This document shows positions 1 through 8,956 of a stretch of DNA of 64,000 nucleotides, piece by piece; positions within the stretch are counted from its first letter, which is position 1, and each line of letters opens with the position of its first letter. The stretch spans positions 62,001-126,000 of the forward strand of contig JBGSIA010000031.1 in assembly GCA_041751935.1 (NCBI GenBank), written 5' to 3'. The notes beneath the pieces are model-generated. The model did not search any database, was not told the origin of the DNA, and was given only the letters and a program-made list of their open reading frames with translations. The DNA is from JBBSJZ01 sp041751935. Lineage in GTDB: Bacteria; Planctomycetota; Planctomycetia; Pirellulales; Pirellulaceae. The translations under genes and the position numbers were made by a program.

Positions 1-200
1 GCGCTGCAGAGCAGCCAAGCCTGGAGCGTAAACACCGTCGTCGTTCGTAAGTAAGATTCTCAAAGCATCGGTTCCGCAGTGTGTAGCCCCTTGGGAAAGA
101 ATCACACATTTTCTACACTTCGGGATTCAATCACGCGACACCCGCGCCGAATGACCCCGAGCTGACTCAAGAACACCGACGCTTCACCGCGTCACGCTGT
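1..200 (+). other. Left-edge stretch, possible 3' end of an upstream gene
   Basis: Two plus-strand frames are open from the window edge. One ends at TAA 52-54. The other ends at TAA 48-50 after a basic tail reading ERKHRRRS, which looks like a natural protein C-terminus. Too little is present to decide between them or to name a product. The rest, up to the guaA start, shows no clear RNA gene or recognisable promoter. Confidence 0.25.
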
Positions 201-1850
201 ATGAATGGAACCCACACGATTCACGCTAACCCTGGTCAACCTGAAACTAGCCCCGGTCAACCGGGTCCTGGTCTCAAGACGGCGTCGATTGCCGCAGTGA
301 CCGATTCGTTGACCGACGAAAAGATCGTCGTGCTCGATTTTGGCTCGCAGTTCGCCCAACTGATCGCGCGACGTGTTCGCGAGCAAAACGTGTACTGCCA
401 AATTTTGCGGCACGATATCACCGCCGATCGCATCGCCGCGCTGAACCCGAAAGGCATCATTCTCTCCGGTGGCCCGGCCAGCGTTTACGAACCCGGTGCG
501 CCAAAATGTGATCCCAAACTGTTTGAATTGGGCATTCCCGTGCTGGGGATTTGCTATGGCATGCAGCTTGCCTGTGAAGCCTTGGGTGGTCGCGTCGATC
601 ACACTCCCAGTCGCGAATATGGCCCAGCGAAATGCAAGTTAAGCAACCACGAGTCGTTGTTTGAGGGGCTGCCGGAGAATATTGATGTCTGGATGAGCCA
701 CGGCGATCAGGTGTCATCCATATCCGAACAGTTCGAGACGCTGGCCAATACAGGCACCTGTCCTTACGCCGCAGTACGCCATCGTGAATTGCCCGTATTC
801 GGTGTACAGTTTCATCCCGAAGTCACCCACACGCCGCTGGGCGGTCAAGTTCTGCACAACTTTGTCATTGGTGTTTGTGGATGCGAAGGCACTTGGCACT
901 TGAGCGACTTTGCGACCGCGACGATCGCCCATGTCCGAGAGCAAGTCGGCAATCGACGTGTGATCTGTGGACTCAGCGGTGGTGTGGATTCATCGGTCGT
1001 CGCTGCGCTGCTATACAAAGCCATTGGACCGCAGTTGTCGTGCATCCTGATTGACAACGGGCTGCTCCGAAAAGATGAACAGGCGGCGGTGATCAGTGAG
1101 TTCACGACGCACTTTCGCGCGGACCTGCATGTCGTCAATGCTGAAGAGCGATTCCTGGAAACACTTCGTGGGATCAATGAACCGCAAGAGAAACGCCGCC
1201 GTATTGGTCATGCGTTCATCGATTGTTTTAGAGAAGAAGCCGCGAAGATCGAAGACGCGCATTTTCTCGCTCAGGGCACCTTGTATCCGGACGTGATCGA
1301 AAGTGGTGCTGACCCCGATGGTCCCGCAGCTACGATTAAATTGCACCACAACGTCGGCGGACTGCCTGAGGAGTTGGGGTTCGAACTGATCGAGCCGCTG
1401 CGTGATTTATTTAAAGACGAAGTACGACGATTGGGTGCTGAACTCGGTTTGCCGGAAACACTTGTTTGGCGGCATCCGTTCCCCGGCCCCGGTCTGGCGG
1501 TTCGCTGTTTAGGCGAAGTTACCCGCGAAAAGCTGGAAGTGCTGCGCGAGGCAGACGCGATCGTGGTCAACGAGATCAAGGCGGCGGGACTGTATCGGCA
1601 GACGAGCCAATCGTTCGCCGTGCTGCTGCCGGTACAAAGCGTCGGCGTGATGGGCGATGCGAGAACGTATGAAAACGTGATTGCGTTTCGTAGCGTCAAC
1701 ACGGATGACTTCATGACGGCGGACTGGAGTCGTTTGCCGTACGAGTTGCTGGCGCGAATCAGCACGCGGATCATCAACGAAGTGAGCGGCGTCAATCGTG
1801 TTTGTTACGACATTAGCAGTAAGCCGCCAGCGACGATCGAATGGGAATGA
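201..1850 (+). CDS. guaA: GMP synthase (glutamine-hydrolysing)
   Basis: Converts XMP to GMP using ATP and glutamine, the last step of guanine nucleotide synthesis in the cytoplasm. The N-terminal class I glutamine amidotransferase domain has its nucleophile Cys118 in GICYGMQ and the His205/Glu207 pair in QFHPE. The ATP-pyrophosphatase domain has the PP-loop SGGVDS at residues 259-264, and the C-terminus ends with the family-typical ISSKPPATIEWE. The protein is 549 residues against about 520 usual. The extra part is a Pro/Gly/Thr-rich N-terminus of about 35 residues before DEKIVVLDFGSQ. An in-frame GTG at 297 would give a normal-length enzyme, so the start is uncertain. The gene stands alone before ettA. 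Function is certain from the motifs. Confidence 0.97.
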   Translation: MNGTHTIHANPGQPETSPGQPGPGLKTASIAAVTDSLTDEKIVVLDFGSQFAQLIARRVREQNVYCQILRHDITADRIAALNPKGIILSGGPASVYEPGAPKCDPKLFELGIPVLGICYGMQLACEALGGRVDHTPSREYGPAKCKLSNHESLFEGLPENIDVWMSHGDQVSSISEQFETLANTGTCPYAAVRHRELPVFGVQFHPEVTHTPLGGQVLHNFVIGVCGCEGTWHLSDFATATIAHVREQVGNRRVICGLSGGVDSSVVAALLYKAIGPQLSCILIDNGLLRKDEQAAVISEFTTHFRADLHVVNAEERFLETLRGINEPQEKRRRIGHAFIDCFREEAAKIEDAHFLAQGTLYPDVIESGADPDGPAATIKLHHNVGGLPEELGFELIEPLRDLFKDEVRRLGAELGLPETLVWRHPFPGPGLAVRCLGEVTREKLEVLREADAIVVNEIKAAGLYRQTSQSFAVLLPVQSVGVMGDARTYENVIAFRSVNTDDFMTADWSRLPYELLARISTRIINEVSGVNRVCYDISSKPPATIEWE

Positions 1851-1993
1851 GCCAGACGACTCAGGAGGCGGTGCCAGGACAACCGCTGGCCGCCCTTGCC
1901 GAAATTACGTGTCGAAGTTAACAGCGTACAAAGTATTAACAGCTAACAAAATCTGATTCAAAAGACTTAAGACTAAAAACTAAAGACAAACCC

Positions 1994-3673
1994 ATGGCTG
2001 GACAATTTATTTATCAAGTTGAGAACCTCACGAAAAAGCACGGCGCGAAGGTCGTTCTCAACGGAGTGAATCTCGCGTTCTATCCCGGTGCAAAAATCGG
2101 CGTCCTTGGTCCCAACGGTGCTGGAAAATCGACGCTTTTGAAAATCATGGCGGGCCAGGACAAAGAATTCGAGGGCGTCGCCCGCTTGGGAAACGGATTC
2201 ACCGCTGGGTATCTTTCCCAAGAACCACAGCTGGACCCCACCAAGACGGTATTCGAGAACGTCCAGGAAGCTGTTGCCGAACGCCGTGCAACGCTCGATC
2301 GGTACAACGAAATTAGCGCGTTGTTGGGCGAGGTCACCGACGACGTTCAGATGCAGAAACTGTGTGACGAGATGGCTCGTCTGCAGGACACGATCGACGC
2401 ACACAACCTGTGGGAACTTGATCGGCAAGTCGAAGTCGCGATGGCGGTGATGGACCTGCCGCCGGGTGATGCCAGCGTCACGACGCTCTCGGGCGGCGAA
2501 AAACGTCGCATCGCGTTGTGCCAATTGCTAATTCGACAACCCGACCTGCTGTTACTTGACGAACCGACCAACCACCTCGACGCTGAATCCGTCGCCTGGC
2601 TTGAACAGCACCTGCATCACTATGCCGGTACGGTCGTCGCGGTGACACACGATCGTTACTTTCTCGACAACGTCGCCAAGTGGATTTTGGAAATCGATCG
2701 CGGTCGCGGAATCCCCTTCGAAGGCAATTACACGGCATGGCTCGAGAATCGAGCGAAACGGATGGCCGTCGAGGAACGGCAACAAAAGGCCCAGGATCGT
2801 GCCTTGGCTCGCGAATTGGAGTGGATTCGGATGAGCCCCAAGGCTCGGCAAGCGAAGAGCAAGGCTCGAATCTCCGCTTACGAACAAATGGCGGCCCAAC
2901 AATACGAGGACACGCCAGATGAGTTGGAAATCCAAATTCCCTCGGGAAAGCATCTCGGTGACTTGGTCATCGAAGGCAAAAATCTGCACAAGGCATTTGG
3001 CGATAAGGTATTGATCGACGACTTGTCGTTCCGGATGCCCCCGGGCGGAATCGTGGGAGTGATTGGACCCAACGGTGCCGGCAAGACGACGCTGTTTCGC
3101 ATGCTGACTGGTCAAGACACGCCGGACAGCGGTGAAATTCGGATCGGTACGACCGTGGAAATGGGCTACGTCGACCAGAGTCGTGATTCTCTCGATCCGA
3201 ACAAGACCGTATTTCAAGAAATTAGCGGCGGTCATGAAACGATTGATGTCGGTGGCCGCAAAATTGCTGCGAGAAGTTACGTTTCACGCTTCAATTTCAA
3301 AAAAACCGATCAAGAAAAAAAGGTCGGTGTATTGTCCGGTGGAGAACGCAATCGCGTGCATCTGGCAAAGCTATTGCGACGTGGATGCAACGTCCTGCTC
3401 CTTGACGAACCGACCAATGACTTGGACGTTGATACTTTGCGTGCACTTGAAGAGGCGATCGCAAATTTTGCAGGTTGCGTCATCGTCACCAGCCACGACC
3501 GTTGGTTTCTCGACCGCTTGGCAACGCACATTCTTGCGTTCGAGGGGGATGGCAAGTTGACTTGGTGCGAAGGCAACTTCGAAATTTACGAAACGAATCT
3601 TCGCGAGCGACTGGGCGAAGATTCCGATACCGTTTCCAAGCGGATGCATTACAAGAGCATTCACTCCAGTTAA
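1994..3673 (+). CDS. ettA: Energy-dependent translational throttle protein EttA (ABC-F)
   Basis: A soluble ABC-F ATPase. Family members bind the ribosomal E site and gate the first elongation steps according to ATP/ADP level. Two nucleotide-binding domains are visible. NBD1 has Walker A GPNGAGKS (39-46), signature LSGGE (165-169) and LLLLDEPTNHLD (from 185). NBD2 has a second GPNGAGKT, LSGGERNR and LLLDEPTNDLD. Between them lies the charged ABC-F linker, including SPKARQAKSKARISAYE. There are no membrane segments. The 559-residue length matches EttA, and the opening MAGQFIYQVENLTKKHG is typical of EttA rather than Uup or YheS. It is a single gene separated from guaA by 143 bases. Confidence 0.95.
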   Translation: MAGQFIYQVENLTKKHGAKVVLNGVNLAFYPGAKIGVLGPNGAGKSTLLKIMAGQDKEFEGVARLGNGFTAGYLSQEPQLDPTKTVFENVQEAVAERRATLDRYNEISALLGEVTDDVQMQKLCDEMARLQDTIDAHNLWELDRQVEVAMAVMDLPPGDASVTTLSGGEKRRIALCQLLIRQPDLLLLDEPTNHLDAESVAWLEQHLHHYAGTVVAVTHDRYFLDNVAKWILEIDRGRGIPFEGNYTAWLENRAKRMAVEERQQKAQDRALARELEWIRMSPKARQAKSKARISAYEQMAAQQYEDTPDELEIQIPSGKHLGDLVIEGKNLHKAFGDKVLIDDLSFRMPPGGIVGVIGPNGAGKTTLFRMLTGQDTPDSGEIRIGTTVEMGYVDQSRDSLDPNKTVFQEISGGHETIDVGGRKIAARSYVSRFNFKKTDQEKKVGVLSGGERNRVHLAKLLRRGCNVLLLDEPTNDLDVDTLRALEEAIANFAGCVIVTSHDRWFLDRLATHILAFEGDGKLTWCEGNFEIYETNLRERLGEDSDTVSKRMHYKSIHSS

Positions 3674-3780
3674 ACGAATTGTGAACACCAACCAGATGAC
3701 CGCGTGTGCCGCCATGTTGGTTTTACGTCCGGTTAAATTTTTTTACGCGGAAGAACAGAAGATCAAAGGAGATCAACGAG

Positions 3781-4122
3781 ATGACAATTTTGAGAGTGGG
3801 AACGACTGGTAAGTACGCTGACGGTTGGGCCAATGTGTTCGGAAATGGCTCCAGCAAAAAGAAGTCAACGGACACGGCAGCAAAGAGTAAGAAGAACTCG
3901 TCCAGCAGTGCCTCCAAGCCCGCAAAAAAGAAACAAGCCAAGGTCGTCAAACAGGCAACAACGGCCAAGAACGTGACAGCAAAGAAGGCTGCTCCAGCGG
4001 CAAGCAAAGGCGCGACGAAGAAGTCGCCTGTTAAAGCGGCTGCCAAGAAAGCTTCTAAACCAGCAAGCAAAGCGGCGAAACCAGCGAAAAAGAAATCCAC
4101 GAAGAAGAAGGCCAAGAAGTAG
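3781..4122 (+). CDS. Small Lys/Ala-rich basic protein with histone H1-like tail
   Basis: A 113-residue protein. The first 25 residues (MTILRVGTTGKYADGW...) are ordinary sequence. The rest is almost entirely Lys, Ala, Ser, Thr and Pro in repeats such as AAKKASKPASK, ending KKKAKK. This resembles histone H1-like tails of bacterial nucleoid or RNA-binding proteins, so a nucleic-acid-binding role is inferred from composition only. The start at 3781 is chosen because AAAGGAGATC lies directly upstream; the longer frame from 3706 lacks such a site. A hairpin terminator follows at 4139. The opposite strand is open through the same stretch only because of the biased composition. Confidence 0.75.
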   Translation: MTILRVGTTGKYADGWANVFGNGSSKKKSTDTAAKSKKNSSSSASKPAKKKQAKVVKQATTAKNVTAKKAAPAASKGATKKSPVKAAAKKASKPASKAAKPAKKKSTKKKAKK

Positions 4123-4138
4123 GCAAACTGCCACTCAG

Positions 4139-4179
4139 AAAAAGGGGCTGACGCTCACCGGCTCAGTCCCCTTTTCGGA
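4139..4179 (+). terminator. Hairpin terminator after the Lys/Ala-rich gene
   Basis: AAAAGGGGCTGA (4140-4151) pairs with TCAGTCCCCTTTT (4163-4175) with one bulged T, across an 11-base loop. The second arm ends in TTTT, as in an intrinsic terminator. It lies about 17 bases after the stop at 4122. The end CCCCTTTTCGGA recurs in a hairpin before folE. Confidence 0.65.
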
Positions 4180-4252
4180 TTCCTAAGAACGGTCCTGAAA
4201 CAGATTCCAATTTTGGCGGAACGGCATAATCCGTCCCGTGATATAGAACCGG

Positions 4253-4320
4253 AGGGCTTGCGCCCTACCGCTACGCAAGAACGTTTGTTTTCGCCGAGCC
4301 CCAGCCCCTCCGGCTGGGCT
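4253..4320. repeat. Two small palindromes upstream of the 1354-residue gene
   Basis: AGGGC-TTGC-GCCCT (4253-4266) and a larger imperfect hairpin AGCCC(C)AGCC...GGCTGGGCT (4297-4320) lie in the 260-base gap. The second ends where a longer alternative reading frame of the next gene would begin, which argues for the downstream ATG at 4386 as the true start. They may be REP-like or 5' leader structures; no function can be assigned. Confidence 0.4.
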
Positions 4321-4385
4321 TGGTAAATGCTGGGCCGCTGGCCTGTGAAATTTCCCCGCCCCCCTTCCGAATTCGCTTGCTCGCG

Positions 4386-7300
4386 ATGCCCTATCAACCG
4401 CCCAACGAGTCACATCACGAATCGCTGCAGCGGCTGGCCGGCTATTTGAATTTTTCTTCTGGCGCCAGTGATCCATCAACGCTGGCCGCGTGGAACGATG
4501 TGTACGATGGAGCCAGCCAAGGCAATCCGCTTTCAGGACCACCAGCGTGGTTGGTATTGAAGGATTGGCTGAGCGAAACGATTGACCGACTGGAAAAAGA
4601 GTCGCCCGCGTTTCGCGATTGTTCCCAGGCGAGAACGCTGGTGCGATTGCTGTGGAGCGAACTGCTGCCCGCCTATCTGGATTTTCACCGCGACCTGCTG
4701 TTCCACCAGGAACCGGAACTTCTCTTCAACGGATTCTTTCTCGCTCGTTGCGCAGAGGTGCTGTTGAGCGAATTGTCCTGTGCTGATGACGAGGCGATCG
4801 TACAGGCAACGATTCAACGGCTGAATGATTTCGTTGGTTATCGTCCTGTGGCGATCTTGGAGAATCGTCGCTGCGAGCCGTATCCGCATGAAACAGTTCG
4901 CCCTGTGCCGCTGTTTGTTCGAGGTGCGGGCGTCTCGGCCGGTCCCTACCATCATGTAGTGTCGCTGGCTTTGGAAGTATTGCGTCAAACCGATCCGGAG
5001 ATTCTTGCTGCCGCTGCGTTCGATTTGGAACAATTGGATGAACTTGCGCTCGACCCTCGGGCGTACGACTTTGATCATCCAGTCAATCGTCGCCCCAACT
5101 ATCATTTTGGTCAGTGGGACGAACGGTGTGTTTCCCAGCGAGGTTACTATACGCGGTTTGTTATCCGACAAGTCACCCTGGATTCCTTGCTTGGCCGTGT
5201 AACCGATCATCCGGAATTGGATCGCGGTGAGATGATTGCCGAAGCGGCCGCGGTGCTCGCTGGCACGATTCTGATGGCCTCGGGCGTCAGTGGTTGGGGC
5301 CCCGGCGCTCATACGAGCGATGTGACGCTGGGATCGCTGATGAAACCAATTGCTACATATCGTGACGCGTTTTACGAAGACGTTTTGCAACGGATTAGCG
5401 GACAGCATGCGGCGCGACTAAAAGACGAACAGCAATTGCGGCGACAACCATTCGGTGCCGCTCGCCAGCACCTCAATGCCTCCTTGGCGCTGCGACGGGC
5501 GGCACAGCTACAGCACGTTCAATTGTCGAGATTGTATGCGCGAATGGGTTACGCCGAGGCTGCTGAACGACAAGCCGATGCGGTTCCAGTTCCGTCAGCG
5601 CGGATGATGGCGCGAATTGATAGCGTGATGACGCTGGGGCTGAGAGCCCTCCGCGCTGGTAAACTTGATGAAGCTCGCTCCATTCCACGCCAGACGTTTG
5701 AATTGTTTCAACGCGGCATCAAGTGTGGTGCTCTTGTTGATCCGTGGGACATTCTTGGTTTCGGTGGAAACTTTAGCTTGTTTCCAAGTCCCGAAGCTGC
5801 CGTTCACGATACACGCGTAGACGATATCGTGTATTTGGTCGAGCAATTGTTCGGCTTCACAGCGAGAGTTTGGAGTGAAGCGGCGGCCCGAGACGACGAG
5901 GCGGTGTATGCGGAAATGGAAGCGATCTACAGTGAGATTGCCGAGTGGTGGCGTGTATTTGCAGCACACACTGTCGAATCTGTCGAAGCCGCCGATCCAC
6001 ATGACTCCTTCGAGTCCGCTCGATTAGTCGCTCGTGCGTTGCGTTTGTGGCATCGCGGTGGAGCTGCGGCAGGGGACGTTGCGTTCTGGGCTCCACACGC
6101 GGATTTGTTTGATTCGCCACGTGCCTACGCGCTAGTCATTTCTGCGCTGCTAGAGCGTCAAGACTTTGTCCCCGCGATGGCATTGCTTGTGCACTGGTTG
6201 GGAAATGCCGATCGAGTCGGGCTGCGGCAGGGAGGCAGTTCGTTACCACGACTTGCTGAGCGGTGGCTACTGCATTTGCGAGGCTCCTGCGACGGTGAAA
6301 CCTTCACTTTCGGTGAGCCGTCCATCGACCAAACTCCGAATCACGACACGTCGGAAATATGGCCGCTCGCAGCAAAGTTTTTTGACTATCTCGAAGCCAA
6401 CGCGGAAGAGTTCTGGTCAGCACCGACATTTCGGCTCAACACGTCAAAGAAAAAACACCGTGATTGGGAACGTGAGCTTGCCGGCGCGGACGACAACCCT
6501 TCGGATGACGAATCGGGACTGTTCGATGCGGCCTATGAAGGCATGACGTACAAAGACACCACGGATGACGGCAACGAAGGTGCAGTGTTTGAGTTTAACG
6601 ATGGCGGCAGTCTTGATGAACTTGAAGCAGAGTCGAAACGACTCAACGAGCATCTGTCGTTCCTGCAATCACTGGCGAGAATGTGGAGTGTTGCTGCCGA
6701 CATTGCGGTCTCTGCAGATGTTTCTTCCAACGCCATCACGCCCGACCAGCGGCAACGACGAATCTATGCGCTGGATGGTTGGGCCATGCGTGCAAGAGAA
6801 AACCGAATTGGCTTGCTGGAATTGCTGGACTCAGTCCGCAGTTACAAGGTCGCCCCCAGCGGCAGCGACAAGGACTCGATGCGGAACTATGATCGCCGCC
6901 GAGTGCTGAGAGATTCGCTGATGGAGCGAATCATTGGTACGGCAGTCGAAATGTCCGACGCTCGACGGTTGATTTGCGGCGCAATCCTCTCACACCCCGA
7001 CGTCAACTGGTCCGCAGTCGATGGACACGATGAAATGGCCGAGGATGACGCACTGGCGGTGCGGATGTTTGCGGCTTTGATTGCCAAAGATGTCGATTTA
7101 GCGAGAGAATCGTTTCCCACGTTTTTGGAAGCACTTGGCGACAAAAACTTGCTCTACATTCCACTAAGCAAGGGCGGCGACCCAGTCAAAATCTATGTCG
7201 CTCGATTACGACAACGCGTTCTGCGTCACCTGATGCACTGGTTGCCTCGCCGCGGCTTGATTGCCGAAACATGTCGCTTGGTCGAAGTCGCTCGCGCGAT

Positions 7301-8450
7301 GGAACAACAGAATACGATCGGCATCGGCGCGGTCACCGAATTTGATTCATTGTTCCGTGCAGGCTTTCGTTCGCTTGTCGCCTCACTGGTGGAATCGACT
7401 CGCCAATCCTTGGGATCCGAAGATGGAAAACTCAAGGAAAAGACATTAACCGAAGCGCTCATTCCGCTGCTGGAACGGTTAACCGAGACACTGCTTGGCA
7501 GTTGGTTAGCACACAGCCAAACGTTGCGGTTATCGCCATTGGAACTGGTCACGGACCCAACGAAGTGGAATAAGCTCGTCGAGTTCATCACCGAATATGG
7601 CGATCCGATTTTCACCCAGAACTATTTGCAACTCAGCAACGTGCGAGCCATTCTGCACCAAGGAGTTGCCGCCTGGTTGGATCGCGGTATCGAACAACGC
7701 GACGATCAACTGGAGGGCACAACACTCTACGCCGCTCTCGAATCCGGTAAGCTGAAGCGTGCCGAAGCCGAAAGATGGATCAGTATCGTTTATGAAGCGA
7801 TCATTGACCACCACGCCGAGTATCTGGACTACAACAGCACGACAACTCAAAGCGATCGCGGTGAGTTGGTGTACATGTTTTTGGATTTCTTGCGTTTGCG
7901 AGTCCGTTACGAACGAATCGCCTGGAACTTGAAACCCGTGATGTGGGCGCATGAGGTACTCGTGCGAAGCGGTCTGGATAACGCAGCGATGCGGTGGCGA
8001 CGCTCGTTAAGCGAACGTATCGGCGCAGAGGCGGAAGTGTACGTGACGAAGTTGCGACAATTGCAAAACGATTATGCTATGCGGATGCCGACGGTTGCCG
8101 ATCATATTCTGGAGCGATTCGTCCAACCGATGACGATCGACCGCATGCGTGCGCTCGTGGGGCCAGCGATGCGTGACGCTGAATTGGATCAGCCAAGCCG
8201 AGCGTTTGAATTGCTCGAACAAGAAGCTGAATTGTTGACGCGACATCCAACAGGTGTTGGGATCGATGTTCCCGCTTGGCTGCACTCTCTTGAAGAAGAA
8301 GTTGAATTGCTCGGTAAGCGGCGGGCGAGCAGCGAGATCGATCCGCAAACGCTGATGACCATGTCGATCGTGCCGCTAACGATCGAACAGATTAGCAACC
8401 AACTCGCGACAGCCCGAAGCCAAGGTCGGCGACTGCCCCACGTCAAATAG
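4386..8450 (+). CDS. Large uncharacterised cytoplasmic protein (about 1354 residues)
   Basis: I do not recognise a family. The ATG at 4386 (MPYQPPNESHHESLQRL) is preferred because the 22 codons before it read like untranslated sequence over a palindrome. The protein has no signal peptide and no membrane segment. It looks almost wholly alpha-helical, with many Leu/Ala/Arg/Glu-rich stretches compatible with a solenoid or TPR-like scaffold. Around its midpoint is an acidic, low-complexity linker (DDNPSDDESGLFD..., then DDGNEGAVFEFNDGG) that divides it into two lobes. No nucleotide-binding or catalytic motif is evident. The gene stands alone, with a hairpin CATACTG-T-CAGTATG just after the stop (8465-8479). 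The coding call is secure from length and codon pattern; the role is unknown. Confidence 0.85.
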   Translation: MPYQPPNESHHESLQRLAGYLNFSSGASDPSTLAAWNDVYDGASQGNPLSGPPAWLVLKDWLSETIDRLEKESPAFRDCSQARTLVRLLWSELLPAYLDFHRDLLFHQEPELLFNGFFLARCAEVLLSELSCADDEAIVQATIQRLNDFVGYRPVAILENRRCEPYPHETVRPVPLFVRGAGVSAGPYHHVVSLALEVLRQTDPEILAAAAFDLEQLDELALDPRAYDFDHPVNRRPNYHFGQWDERCVSQRGYYTRFVIRQVTLDSLLGRVTDHPELDRGEMIAEAAAVLAGTILMASGVSGWGPGAHTSDVTLGSLMKPIATYRDAFYEDVLQRISGQHAARLKDEQQLRRQPFGAARQHLNASLALRRAAQLQHVQLSRLYARMGYAEAAERQADAVPVPSARMMARIDSVMTLGLRALRAGKLDEARSIPRQTFELFQRGIKCGALVDPWDILGFGGNFSLFPSPEAAVHDTRVDDIVYLVEQLFGFTARVWSEAAARDDEAVYAEMEAIYSEIAEWWRVFAAHTVESVEAADPHDSFESARLVARALRLWHRGGAAAGDVAFWAPHADLFDSPRAYALVISALLERQDFVPAMALLVHWLGNADRVGLRQGGSSLPRLAERWLLHLRGSCDGETFTFGEPSIDQTPNHDTSEIWPLAAKFFDYLEANAEEFWSAPTFRLNTSKKKHRDWERELAGADDNPSDDESGLFDAAYEGMTYKDTTDDGNEGAVFEFNDGGSLDELEAESKRLNEHLSFLQSLARMWSVAADIAVSADVSSNAITPDQRQRRIYALDGWAMRARENRIGLLELLDSVRSYKVAPSGSDKDSMRNYDRRRVLRDSLMERIIGTAVEMSDARRLICGAILSHPDVNWSAVDGHDEMAEDDALAVRMFAALIAKDVDLARESFPTFLEALGDKNLLYIPLSKGGDPVKIYVARLRQRVLRHLMHWLPRRGLIAETCRLVEVARAMEQQNTIGIGAVTEFDSLFRAGFRSLVASLVESTRQSLGSEDGKLKEKTLTEALIPLLERLTETLLGSWLAHSQTLRLSPLELVTDPTKWNKLVEFITEYGDPIFTQNYLQLSNVRAILHQGVAAWLDRGIEQRDDQLEGTTLYAALESGKLKRAEAERWISIVYEAIIDHHAEYLDYNSTTTQSDRGELVYMFLDFLRLRVRYERIAWNLKPVMWAHEVLVRSGLDNAAMRWRRSLSERIGAEAEVYVTKLRQLQNDYAMRMPTVADHILERFVQPMTIDRMRALVGPAMRDAELDQPSRAFELLEQEAELLTRHPTGVGIDVPAWLHSLEEEVELLGKRRASSEIDPQTLMTMSIVPLTIEQISNQLATARSQGRRLPHVK

Positions 8451-8622
8451 CAACCTGCTACAACATACTGTCAGTATGTAACCGAGACAGATTAAATGGC
8501 GCTAGCAATTTGATTTACTCAACTCACGCCGGGTAGTGCGGAATCGTAAACGACGCCTGTATCTAGCTAACGCCATTGCTACACCCATCAGCTCGATCGA
8601 ACTCGATTCTGGGATGGCGGTG

Positions 8623-8668
8623 CTGTTAAAGGTGTCGACCGCGAACTGTTAAAGGTGTCGGCCGCGAA
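8623..8668. repeat. 23-bp tandem duplication
   Basis: Two adjacent copies of CTGTTAAAGGTGTCGRCCGC followed by GAA lie at 8623-8645 and 8646-8668. They differ only at one purine (A or G). Nothing else of this kind was seen nearby. It could be a recent slippage duplication or a double protein-binding site. Confidence 0.7.
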
Positions 8669-8814
8669 ATTGAAGGCGGAGGATTATTAGGCGGCGCCTG
8701 GATTGACATGGAATACGCTGACGCGTGATCAATTCGAAGCTCACCGACTACGTCCACGCACGAAGTCGCTGAATTCGCCAACGATGAGACCGCTGAAGCT
8801 TCACAGGGTAACTA

Positions 8815-8876
8815 CCTATCCGAAAATCGAAGAAACACCTCCGGCTAACGTCGTCGGCTCACAGTTTTCGGATAGG
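8815..8876. terminator. 12-bp inverted repeat, probable bidirectional terminator
   Basis: CCTATCCGAAAA (8815-8826) and TTTTCGGATAGG (8865-8876) are perfect reverse complements around a 38-base spacer. The element lies 80 bases past the sulfatase stop, between two converging genes, and has A/T runs at the inner edges of the arms. That fits a bidirectional terminator or an attenuating structure. Confidence 0.45.
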
Positions 8877-8956
8877 TTTCTAAATGGATGACTGGACAGG
8901 ACAGACACCGTGGGCACCGAAATTGCCTGTGGACTGCGACGCATTCGTCTGGTGAG

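Larger units (their letters stand above)
8451..8956. other. 500-base gap between convergent genes, with repeats
   Basis: The stretch holds the CATACTG-T-CAGTATG palindrome (8465-8479), a 23-base tandem duplication (8623-8668) and a 12-base inverted repeat (8815-8826 with 8865-8876). A 62-codon frame at 8703-8891 overlaps the inverted repeat and shows no family features, so I do not call a gene. Confidence 0.5.

Noticed and set aside
3723..4115. 130-codon Phe/Ala/Leu-rich frame opposite the Lys/Ala-rich gene
   Set aside because: A mirror of the AAG/GCC-rich coding strand; the sense strand has the ribosome site and terminator.
8703..8891. 62-codon frame over the inverted repeat
   Set aside because: Spans the stem-loop, no homology features.
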